Below are positions 1 through 9,800 of a DNA stretch of 43,275 bases, one piece after another. Made by a program: the position numbers and the translations under genes. The number at the start of each line of letters is the position of its first letter. The first letter of the stretch is position 1. The notes beneath the pieces were generated by a model. It saw only the letters and a list, made by a program, of their open reading frames with translations. It was not told the DNA's origin and did no database searches. The stretch comes from Aphanomyces cochlioides (Eukaryota > Oomycota > Saprolegniomycetes > Saprolegniales > Verrucalvaceae). The stretch is taken from assembly GCA_019828595.1 (NCBI GenBank), contig JAHQRK010000069.1:1-43275 (forward strand), written 5' to 3'.

Positions 1-2789
1 AAGTGGAGAAGTGGCATCGAGATGCATTTTGTGGGGTATGATTGGGACTATCGCATGGATTTCGGACCAAGTTGATGCTTGGTCGTTCACCACACGAGCA
101 TGACACCTTTCAAACATGCCAGACGTGGCGAGTGGGTATCTCGATGGGGTCGAGATGTGCATGTGGCACGTGGGTACCAAAAGTGGAGAAAAAGTGGCAT
201 CGAGATGCATTTTGTGGGGTATGATTGGGACTATCGCGTGTTGATTTCGGACCAAGTTGATGCTTGGTCGTCCACCACACGAGCATGACACCTTTCAAAC
301 ATGCCAGACGTGGCGCAGTGGGTATCTCGATGGGGTCGAGATGTGCATGTGGCACGTGGGTACCAAAAGTGGAGAAAAAGTGGCATCGAGATGCATTTTG
401 TGGGTATGATTGGGACTATCGCGTGAATTTCGGACCAAGTTGATGCTTGGTCGTCCACCACACGAGCATGACACCTTTCAAACATGCCAGACGTGGCGAG
501 TGGGTATCTCGATGGGGTCGAGATGTGCATGTGGCACGTGGGTACCAAAAGTGGAGAAAAAAAAGTGGCATCGAGATGCATTTTGTGGGTATGATTGGGA
601 CTATCGCGTGTTGATTTCGGACCAAGTTGATGCTTGGTCGTCCACCACACGAGCATGACACCTTTCAAACATGCCAGACGTGGCAGAGTGGGTATCTCGA
701 TGGGGTCGAGATGTGCATGTGGCACGTGGGTACCAAAAGTGAGAAAAAGTGGCATCGAGATGCATTTTGTGGGGTATGATTGGGACTATCGCGTGTTGAT
801 TTCGGACCAAGTTGATGCTTGGTCGTCCACCACACGAGCATGACACCTTTCAAACATGCCAGACGTGGCGAGTGGGTATCTCGATGGGGTCGAGATGTGC
901 ATGTGGCACGTGGGTACCGAAAGTGGAAAAAAGTGGCATCGAGATGCATTTTGTGGGGTATGATTGGGACTATCGCGTGTTGATTTCGGACCAAGTTGAT
1001 GCTTGGTCGTCCACCACACGAGCATGACACCTTTCAAACATGCCAGACGTGGCGAGTGGGTATCTCGATGGGGTCGAGATGTGCATGTGGCACGTGGGTA
1101 CCAAAAGTGGAGAAAAAAGTGGCATCGAGATGCATTTTGTGGGGTATGATTGGGACTATCGCGTGTTGATTTCGGACCAAGTTGATGCTTGGTCGTCCAC
1201 CACACGAGCATGACACCTTTCAAACATGCCAGACGTGGCGAGTGGGTATCTCGATGGGGTCGAGATGTGCATGTGGCACGTGGGTACCGAAAGTGGAGAA
1301 AAAGTGGCATCGAGATGCATTTTGTGGGGTATGATCGGGACTATCGCGTGTTGATTTCGGACCAAGTTGATGCTTGGTCGTCCACCACACGAGCATGACA
1401 CCTTTCAAACATGCCAGACGTGGCGAGTGGGTATCTCGATGGGGTCGAGATGTGCATGTGGCACGTGGGTAAAAGTGGAGAAAAAGTGGCATCGAGATGC
1501 ATTTTGTGGGGTATGATTGGGACTATCGCGTGTTGATTTCGGACCAAGTTGATGCTTGGTCGTCCACCACACGAGCATGACACCTTTCAAACATGCCAGA
1601 CGTGGCGAGTGGGGTATCTCGATGGGGTCGAGATGTGCATGTGGCACGTGGGTACCAAAAGTGGAGAAAAAGTGGCATCGAGATGCATTTTGTGGGGTAT
1701 GATTGGGACTATCGCGTGTTGATTTCGGACCAAGTTGATGCTTGGTTGTCCACCACACGAGCATGACACCTTTCAAACATGCCAGACGTGGCGAGTGGGT
1801 ATCTCGATGGGGTCGAGATGTGCATGTGGCACGTGGGTACCAAAAGTGGAGAAAAAGTGGCATCGAGATGCATTTTGTGGGGTATGATTGGGACTATCGC
1901 GTGTTGATTTCGGACAAGTTGATGCTTGGTCGTCCACCACACGAGCATGACACCTTTCAAACATGCCAGACGTGGCGAGTGGGTATCTCGATGGGGTCGA
2001 GATGTGCATGTGGCACGTGGGTACCAAAAGTGGAGCAAAAAAAGTACCAAAAGTGGCATCGAGATGCATTTTGTGGGTATGATTGGGACTATCGCGTGTT
2101 GATTTCGGACCAAGTTGATGCTTGGTCGTCCACCACACGAGCATGACACCTTTCAAACATGCCAGACGTGGCGAGTGGGTATCTCGATGGGGTCGAGATG
2201 TGCATGTGGCACGTGGGTACCAAAGTGGAGAAAAAGTGGCATCGAGATGCATTTTGTGGGGTATGATTGGGACTATCGCGTGTTGATTTCGGACCAAGTT
2301 GATGCTTGGTCGTCCACCACACGAGCATGACACCTTTCAAACATGCCAGACGTGGCGAGTGGGTATCTCGATGGGGTCGAGATGTGCATGTGGCACGTGG
2401 GTACCAAAAGTGGAGAAAAAGTGGCATCGAGATGCATTTTGTGGGGTATGATTGGGACTATCGCGTGTTGATTTCGGACCAAGTTGACGCTTGGTCGTCC
2501 ACCACACGAGCATGACACCTTTCAAACATGCCAGACGTGGCGAGTGGGTATCTCGATGGGGTCGAGATGTGCATGTGGCACGTGGGTACCAAAAGTGGAG
2601 AAAAAGTGGCATCGAGATGCATTTTGTGGGGTATGATTGGGACTATCGCGTGTTGATTTCGGACCAAGTTGATGCTTGGTCGTCCACCACACGAGCATGA
2701 CACCTTTCAAACATGCCAGACGTGGCGAGTGGGTATCTCGATGGGTCGAGATGTGCATGTGGCACGTGGGTACCAAAAGTGGAGAAAAA
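1..2789 (+). repeat. Left variable edge of the array (15 monomers)
   Basis: Fourteen of the fifteen monomers differ from consensus; only 2236-2420 looks canonical. Changes include GCGTGTTGATT shortened to GCATGGATT (monomer at 11) or GCGTGAATT (380). Others are single inserted bases near the GACGTGG box (194, 565), loss of ACC (1304), an extra G (1486), C to T (1672), a lost C (1857), a 23-bp duplication (2021-2066), T to C (2421) and a lost G (2606). Lengths run 183, 186, 185, 184, 184, 186, 185, 182, 186, 185, 196, 183, 185, 185 and 184. The 10-bp stub at 1-10 is the end of a monomer with a shortened A run. Confidence 0.9.
2021..2066 (+). repeat. 23-bp duplication in the linker
   Basis: GTACCAAAAGTGG starts at 2021 and again at 2044, a 23-bp offset, with GAGC plus an enlarged A run between. 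Together with one lost C elsewhere this makes the monomer at 1857 196 bp long. The second copy is preceded by A rather than G, so only the first retains GGTACC. It looks like a slippage or unequal exchange event inside the A-rich linker. Confidence 0.75.
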
Positions 2790-5700
2790 GTGGCATCGAG
2801 ATGCATTTTGTGGGGTATGATTGGGACTATCGCGTGTTGATTTCGGACCAAGTTGATGCTTGGTCGTCCACCACACGAGCATGACACCTTTCAAACATGC
2901 CAGACGTGGCGAGTGGGTATCTCGATGGGGTCGAGATGTGCATGTGGCACGTGGGTACCAAAAGTGGAGAAAAAGTGGCATCGAGATGCATTTTGTGGGG
3001 TATGATTGGGACTATCGCGTGTTGATTTCGGACCAAGTTGATGCTTGGTCGTCCACCACACGAGCATGACACCTTTCAAACATGCCAGACGTGGCGAGTG
3101 GGTATCTCGATGGGGTCGAGATGTGCATGTGGCACGTGGGTACCAAAAGTGGAGAAAAAGTGGCATCGAGATGCATTTTGTGGGGTATGATTGGGACTAT
3201 CGCGTGTTGATTTCGGACCAAGTTGATGCTTGGTCGTCCACCACACGAGCATGACACCTTTCAAACATGCCAGACGTGGCGAGTGGGTATCTCGATGGGG
3301 TCGAGATGTGCATGTGGCACGTGGGTACCAAAAGTGGAGAAAAAGTGGCATCGAGATGCATTTTGTGGGGTATGATTGGGACTATCGCGTGTTGATTTCG
3401 GACCAAGTTGATGCTTGGTCGTCCACCACACGAGCATGACACCTTTCAAACATGCCAGACGTGGCGAGTGGGTATCTCGATGGGGTCGAGATGTGCATGT
3501 GGCACGTGGGTACCAAAAGTGGAGAAAAAGTGGCATCGAGATGCATTTTGTGGGGTATGATTGGGACTATCGCGTGTTGATTTCGGACCAAGTTGATGCT
3601 TGGTCGTCCACCACACGAGCATGACACCTTTCAAACATGCCAGACGTGGCGAGTGGGTATCTCGATGGGGTCGAGATGTGCATGTGGCACGTGGGTACCA
3701 AAAGTGGAGAAAAAGTGGCATCGAGATGCATTTTGTGGGTATGATTGGGACTATCGCGTGTTGATTTCGGACCAAGTTGATGCTTGGTCGTCCACCACAC
3801 GAGCATGACACCTTTCAAACATGCCAGACGTGGCGAGTGGGTATCTCGATGGGGTCGAGATGTGCATGTGGCACGTGGGTACCAAAAGTGGAGAAAAAGT
3901 GGCATCGAGATGCATTTTGTGGGGTATGATTGGGACTATCGCGTGTTGATTTCGGACCAAGTTGATGCTTGGTCGTCCACCACACGAGCATGACACCTTT
4001 CAAACATGCCAGACGTGGCGAGTGGGTATCTCGATGGGGTCGAGATGTGCATGTGGCACGTGGGTACCAAAAGTGGAGAAAAAGTGGCATCGAGATGCAT
4101 TTTGTGGGGTATGATTGGGACTATCGCGTGTTGATTTCGGACCAAGTTGATGCTTGGTCGTCCACCACACGAGCATGACACCTTTCAAACATGCCAGACG
4201 TGGCGAGTGGGTATCTCGATGGGGTCGAGATGTGCATGTGGCACGTGGGTACCAAAAGTGGAGAAAAAAGTGGCATCGAGATGCATTTTGTGGGGTATGA
4301 TTGGGACTATCGCGTGTTGATTTCGGACCAAGTTGATGCTTGGTCGTCCACCACACGAGCATGACACCTTTCAAACATGCCAGACGTGGCGAGTGGGTAT
4401 CTCGATGGGGTCGAGATGTGCATGTGGCACGTGGGTACCAAAAGTGGAGAAAAAGTGGCATCGAGATGCATTTTGTGGGTATGATTGGGACTATCGCGTG
4501 TTGATTTCGGACCAAGTTGATGCTTGGTCGTCCACCACACGAGCATGACACCTTTCAAACATGCCAGACGTGGCGAGTGGGTATCTCGATGGGGTCGAGA
4601 TGTGCATGTGGCACGTGGGTACCAAAAGTGGAGAAAAAGTGGCATCGAGATGCATTTTGTGGGTATGATTGGGACTATCGCGTGTTGATTTCGGACCAAG
4701 TTGATGCTTGGTCGTCCACCACACGAGCATGACACCTTTCAAACATGCCAGACGTGGCGAGTGGGTATCTCGATGGGGTCGAGATGTGCATGTGGCACGT
4801 GGGTACCAAAAGTGGAGAAAAAGTGGCATCGAGATGCATTTTGTGGGGTATGATTGGGACTATCGCGTGTTGATTTCGGACCAAGTTGATGCTTGGTCGT
4901 CCACCACACGAGCATGACACCTTTCAAACATGCCAGACGTGGCGAGTGGGTATCTCGATGGGGTCGAGATGTGCATGTGGCACGTGGGTACCAAAAGTGG
5001 AGAAAAAGTGGCATCGAGATGCATTTTGTGGGGTATGATTGGGACTATCGCGTGTTGATTTCGGACCAAGTTGATGCTTGGTCGTCCACCACACGAGCAT
5101 GACACCTTTCAAACATGCCAGACGTGGCGAGTGGGTATCTCGATGGGGTCGAGATGTGCATGTGGCACGTGGGTACCAAAAGTGGAGAAAAAGTGGCATC
5201 GAGATGCATTTTGTGGGGTATGATTGGGACTATCGCGTGTTGATTTCGGACCAAGTTGATGCTTGGTCGTCCACCACACGAGCATGACACCTTTCAAACA
5301 TGCCAGACGTGGCGAGTGGGTATCTCGATGGGGTCGAGATGTGCATGTGGCACGTGGGTACCAAAAGTGGAGAAAAAGTGGCATCGAGATGCATTTTGTG
5401 GGGTATGATTGGGACTATCGCGTGTTGATTTCGGACCAAGTTGATGCTTGGTCGTCCACCACACGAGCATGACACCTTTCAAACATGCCAGACGTGGCGA
5501 GTGGGTATCTCGATGGGGTCGAGATGTGCATGTGGCACGTGGGTACCAAAAGTGGAGAAAAAGTGGCATCGAGATGCATTTTGTGGGGTATGATTGGGAC
5601 TATCGCGTGTTGATTTCGGACCAAGTTGATGCTTGGTCGTCCACCACACGAGCATGACACCTTTCAAACATGCCAGACGTGGCGAGTGGGTATCTCGATG

Positions 5701-6658
5701 GGGTCGAGATGTGCATGTGGCACGTGGGTACCAAAGTGGAGAAAAAGTGGCATCGAGATGCATTTTGTGGGGTATGATTGGGACTATCGCGTGTTGATTT
5801 CGGACCAAGTTGATGCTTGGTCGTCCACCACACGAGCATGACACCTTTCAAACATGCCAGACGTGGCGAGTGGGTATCTCGATGGGGTCGAGATGTGCAT
5901 GTGGCACGTGGGTACCAAAGTGGAGAAAAAGTGGCATCGAGATGCATTTTGTGGGGTTATCGCGTGTTGATTTCGGACCAAGTTGATGCTTGGTCGTCCA
6001 CCACACGAGCATGACACCTTTCAAACATGCCAGACGTGGCGAGTGGGTATCTCGATGGGGTCGAGATGTGCATGTGGCACGTGGGTACCAAAAGTGGAGA
6101 AAAAGTGGCATCGAGATGCATTTTGTGGGGTATGATTGGGACTATCGCGTGTTGATTTCGGACCAAGTTGATGCTTGGTCGTCCACCACACGAGCATGAC
6201 ACCTTTCAAACATGCCAGACGTGGCGAGTGGGTATCTCGATGGGGTCGAGATGTGCATGTGGCACGTGGGTACCAAAAGTGGAGAAAAAGTGGCATCGAG
6301 ATGCATTTTGTGGGGTATGATTGGGACTATCGCGTGTTGATTTCGGACCAAGTTGATGCTTGGTCGTCCACCACACGAGCATGACACCTTTCAAACATGC
6401 CAGACGTGGCGAGTGGGTATCTCGATGGGGTCGAGATGTGCATGTGGCACGTGGGTACCAAAAGTGGAGAAAAAGTGGCATCGAGATGCATTTTGTGGGG
6501 TATGATTGGGACTATCGCGTGTTGATTTCGGACCAAGTTGATGCTTGGTCGTCCACCACACGAGCATGACACCTTTCAAACATGCCAGACGTGGCGAGTG
6601 GGTATCTCGATGGGGTCGAGATGTGCATGTGGCACGTGGGTACCAAAGTGGAGAAAAA
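2790..6658 (+). repeat. Transition zone, 21 monomers with sparse indels
   Basis: Thirteen of 21 monomers read as consensus. The other eight carry a single indel each. One G is lost from GTGGGGTATG at 3715, 4455 and 4639. One A is gained in the linker at 4084. One A is lost from CCAAAAGTGG at 5563, 5747 and 6475. The monomer at 5931 has an 11-bp deletion. No base substitutions were seen, in contrast to the left edge. Confidence 0.88.
5931..6104 (+). repeat. 174-bp monomer with 11-bp deletion
   Basis: Consensus positions 28-38 are missing, so GGGGT joins directly to TATCGCG near 5957. The deletion lies between two TAT trinucleotides 12 bp apart, so a short-homology slip is plausible though not exact. 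The rest of the monomer, including both 7-bp dyads, is intact. Confidence 0.85.
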
Positions 6659-6661
6659 GTG

Positions 6662-6673
6662 GCATCGAGATGC
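6662..6673. repeat. 5-bp inverted repeat in each monomer (GCATC/GATGC)
   Basis: Arms GCATC and GATGC are perfect and separated by two bases (GA), at monomer positions 4-15. The feature recurs in almost every copy. One copy loses the right arm through a C to T change in the monomer starting at 11467 (GATGT). The loop is too short for a stable RNA hairpin, so it is better read as a protein-binding-size dyad or as chance. Confidence 0.6.
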
Positions 6674-6714
6674 ATTTTGTGGGGTATGATTGGGACTATC
6701 GCGTGTTGATTTCG

Positions 6715-6734
6715 GACCAAGTTGATGCTTGGTC
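6715..6734. repeat. 7-bp perfect inverted repeat, dyad 1 (GACCAAG/CTTGGTC)
   Basis: GACCAAG and its exact reverse complement CTTGGTC flank a 6-base loop (TTGATG), at monomer positions 57-76. It is the strongest local hairpin or cruciform candidate in the unit. It is intact in consensus copies. It is broken in the monomer at 1857 (one C lost), altered in the loop at 2421 (T to C), and broken in the right arm at 1672 (CTTGGTT). It is absent from the diverged monomer at 43055. Whether it extrudes or binds protein is not shown by sequence. Confidence 0.8.
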
Positions 6735-6771
6735 GTCCACCACACGAGCATGACACCTTTCAAACATGCCA

Positions 6772-6779
6772 GACGTGGC
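6772..6779 (+). other. ACGT-core box GACGTGGC in each monomer
   Basis: GACGTGGC at monomer positions 114-121 matches the ACGTGGC core bound by plant bZIP factors in abscisic-acid response elements, if the host is a plant. It recurs in nearly every copy. Two left-edge monomers have an insertion at its 3' end (at 194, giving GACGTGGCGC; at 565, giving GACGTGGCAG). The match is short and function is unproven. Confidence 0.35.
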
Positions 6780-6787
6780 GAGTGGGT

Positions 6788-6806
6788 ATCTCGATGGGGT
6801 CGAGAT
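6788..6806. repeat. 7-bp perfect inverted repeat, dyad 2 (ATCTCGA/TCGAGAT)
   Basis: ATCTCGA and TCGAGAT flank a 5-base loop (TGGGG), at monomer positions 130-148. The left arm has a second possible partner, because TCGAGAT also occurs at positions 7-13 of the next monomer downstream. A local hairpin and an inter-monomer pairing are therefore mutually exclusive alternatives. Loop length changes to 4 in the monomer at 2606 (one G lost). Arms are broken at 11467 (ATCTCAA) and at 42870 (TCAAGAT). Confidence 0.8.
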
Positions 6807-6816
6807 GTGCATGTGG

Positions 6817-6822
6817 CACGTG
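6817..6822. other. CACGTG palindrome (G-box/E-box type) in each monomer
   Basis: CACGTG at monomer positions 159-164 is the palindromic core recognised by bHLH and bZIP families in many eukaryotes, and by the yeast centromere factor Cbf1. It lies 45 bp from the other ACGT core in the same unit. It is unchanged in every copy I checked, edges included. The overlapping GGTACC at 6823-6828 is lost in a few copies (1304, 11099, 11467). Confidence 0.35.
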
Positions 6823-6827
6823 GGTAC

Positions 6828-6843
6828 CAAAAGTGGAGAAAAA
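6828..6843 (+). repeat. A-rich linker with CAAAA motif
   Basis: Monomer positions 170-185 read CAAAAGTGGAGAAAAA and run into GTGG of the next copy, so AAAAGTGG occurs twice with an 11-bp offset. CAAAA is a pentanucleotide reported as common in plant satellites and proposed to relate to breakage and reunion. In this array the linker is a variation hot spot: A4 to A3, A5 to A6 or A8, loss of a G, a 23-bp duplication, a GTTGT-type insertion, and the junction of the truncated monomer all fall here. Confidence 0.7.
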
Positions 6844-9800
6844 GTGGCATCGAGATGCATTTTGTGGGGTATGATTGGGACTATCGCGTGTTGATTTCGG
6901 ACCAAGTTGATGCTTGGTCGTCCACCACACGAGCATGACACCTTTCAAACATGCCAGACGTGGCGAGTGGGTATCTCGATGGGGTCGAGATGTGCATGTG
7001 GCACGTGGGTACCAAAAGTGGAGAAAAAGTGGCATCGAGATGCATTTTGTGGGGTATGATTGGGACTATCGCGTGTTGATTTCGGACCAAGTTGATGCTT
7101 GGTCGTCCACCACACGAGCATGACACCTTTCAAACATGCCAGACGTGGCGAGTGGGTATCTCGATGGGGTCGAGATGTGCATGTGGCACGTGGGTACCAA
7201 AAGTGGAGAAAAAGTGGCATCGAGATGCATTTTGTGGGGTATGATTGGGACTATCGCGTGTTGATTTCGGACCAAGTTGATGCTTGGTCGTCCACCACAC
7301 GAGCATGACACCTTTCAAACATGCCAGACGTGGCGAGTGGGTATCTCGATGGGGTCGAGATGTGCATGTGGCACGTGGGTACCAAAAGTGGAGAAAAAGT
7401 GGCATCGAGATGCATTTTGTGGGGTATGATTGGGACTATCGCGTGTTGATTTCGGACCAAGTTGATGCTTGGTCGTCCACCACACGAGCATGACACCTTT
7501 CAAACATGCCAGACGTGGCGAGTGGGTATCTCGATGGGGTCGAGATGTGCATGTGGCACGTGGGTACCAAAAGTGGAGAAAAAGTGGCATCGAGATGCAT
7601 TTTGTGGGGTATGATTGGGACTATCGCGTGTTGATTTCGGACCAAGTTGATGCTTGGTCGTCCACCACACGAGCATGACACCTTTCAAACATGCCAGACG
7701 TGGCGAGTGGGTATCTCGATGGGGTCGAGATGTGCATGTGGCACGTGGGTACCAAAAGTGGAGAAAAAGTGGCATCGAGATGCATTTTGTGGGGTATGAT
7801 TGGGACTATCGCGTGTTGATTTCGGACCAAGTTGATGCTTGGTCGTCCACCACACGAGCATGACACCTTTCAAACATGCCAGACGTGGCGAGTGGGTATC
7901 TCGATGGGGTCGAGATGTGCATGTGGCACGTGGGTACCAAAAGTGGAGAAAAAGTGGCATCGAGATGCATTTTGTGGGGTATGATTGGGACTATCGCGTG
8001 TTGATTTCGGACCAAGTTGATGCTTGGTCGTCCACCACACGAGCATGACACCTTTCAAACATGCCAGACGTGGCGAGTGGGTATCTCGATGGGGTCGAGA
8101 TGTGCATGTGGCACGTGGGTACCAAAAGTGGAGAAAAAGTGGCATCGAGATGCATTTTGTGGGGTATGATTGGGACTATCGCGTGTTGATTTCGGACCAA
8201 GTTGATGCTTGGTCGTCCACCACACGAGCATGACACCTTTCAAACATGCCAGACGTGGCGAGTGGGTATCTCGATGGGGTCGAGATGTGCATGTGGCACG
8301 TGGGTACCAAAAGTGGAGAAAAAGTGGCATCGAGATGCATTTTGTGGGGTATGATTGGGACTATCGCGTGTTGATTTCGGACCAAGTTGATGCTTGGTCG
8401 TCCACCACACGAGCATGACACCTTTCAAACATGCCAGACGTGGCGAGTGGGTATCTCGATGGGGTCGAGATGTGCATGTGGCACGTGGGTACCAAAAGTG
8501 GAGAAAAAGTGGCATCGAGATGCATTTTGTGGGGTATGATTGGGACTATCGCGTGTTGATTTCGGACCAAGTTGATGCTTGGTCGTCCACCACACGAGCA
8601 TGACACCTTTCAAACATGCCAGACGTGGCGAGTGGGTATCTCGATGGGGTCGAGATGTGCATGTGGCACGTGGGTACCAAAAGTGGAGAAAAAGTGGCAT
8701 CGAGATGCATTTTGTGGGGTATGATTGGGACTATCGCGTGTTGATTTCGGACCAAGTTGATGCTTGGTCGTCCACCACACGAGCATGACACCTTTCAAAC
8801 ATGCCAGACGTGGCGAGTGGGTATCTCGATGGGGTCGAGATGTGCATGTGGCACGTGGGTACCAAAAGTGGAGAAAAAGTGGCATCGAGATGCATTTTGT
8901 GGGGTATGATTGGGACTATCGCGTGTTGATTTCGGACCAAGTTGATGCTTGGTCGTCCACCACACGAGCATGACACCTTTCAAACATGCCAGACGTGGCG
9001 AGTGGGTATCTCGATGGGGTCGAGATGTGCATGTGGCACGTGGGTACCAAAAGTGGAGAAAAAGTGGCATCGAGATGCATTTTGTGGGGTATGATTGGGA
9101 CTATCGCGTGTTGATTTCGGACCAAGTTGATGCTTGGTCGTCCACCACACGAGCATGACACCTTTCAAACATGCCAGACGTGGCGAGTGGGTATCTCGAT
9201 GGGGTCGAGATGTGCATGTGGCACGTGGGTACCAAAAGTGGAGAAAAAGTGGCATCGAGATGCATTTTGTGGGGTATGATTGGGACTATCGCGTGTTGAT
9301 TTCGGACCAAGTTGATGCTTGGTCGTCCACCACACGAGCATGACACCTTTCAAACATGCCAGACGTGGCGAGTGGGTATCTCGATGGGGTCGAGATGTGC
9401 ATGTGGCACGTGGGTACCAAAAGTGGAGAAAAAGTGGCATCGAGATGCATTTTGTGGGGTATGATTGGGACTATCGCGTGTTGATTTCGGACCAAGTTGA
9501 TGCTTGGTCGTCCACCACACGAGCATGACACCTTTCAAACATGCCAGACGTGGCGAGTGGGTATCTCGATGGGGTCGAGATGTGCATGTGGCACGTGGGT
9601 ACCAAAAGTGGAGAAAAAGTGGCATCGAGATGCATTTTGTGGGGTATGATTGGGACTATCGCGTGTTGATTTCGGACCAAGTTGATGCTTGGTCGTCCAC
9701 CACACGAGCATGACACCTTTCAAACATGCCAGACGTGGCGAGTGGGTATCTCGATGGGGTCGAGATGTGCATGTGGCACGTGGGTACCAAAAGTGGAGAA

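Larger units (their letters stand above)
6659..6843 (+). repeat. Reference monomer (consensus unit)
   Basis: This is the first monomer of the homogeneous core and serves as the numbering standard (position 1 = 6659). Composition is 60 G, 35 C, 44 A and 46 T, giving 51% GC and a clear G over C excess on this strand. There are 11 CpG against about 11.4 expected, so CpG is not depleted. Each unit carries one ATGCAT (positions 12-17, NsiI), one CACGTG (159-164), one GGTACC (165-170, KpnI) and three TCGA (7-10, 133-136, 142-145, TaqI). Partial internal similarity is visible: TCGAGATG occurs at 7-14 and 142-149, each followed by CAT (with TG inserted in the second), and GGGTAT followed by GAT and a G run occurs at 24-36 and 126-141. 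This hints that the monomer grew from shorter units, but the two offsets differ. Confidence 0.95.

Noticed and set aside
6817..6822. CACGTG as a point-centromere CDEI element
   Set aside because: The flanks (GG before CACGTG) do not fit the RTCACRTG consensus, and no CDEII/CDEIII-like arrangement is present. A point centromere would not be a repeated satellite.
6784..6824. G-quadruplex
   Set aside because: The G runs at monomer positions 126-128, 138-141 and 164-166 are separated by loops of 9 and 22 bases, with no fourth run close by, so the canonical motif is not met.
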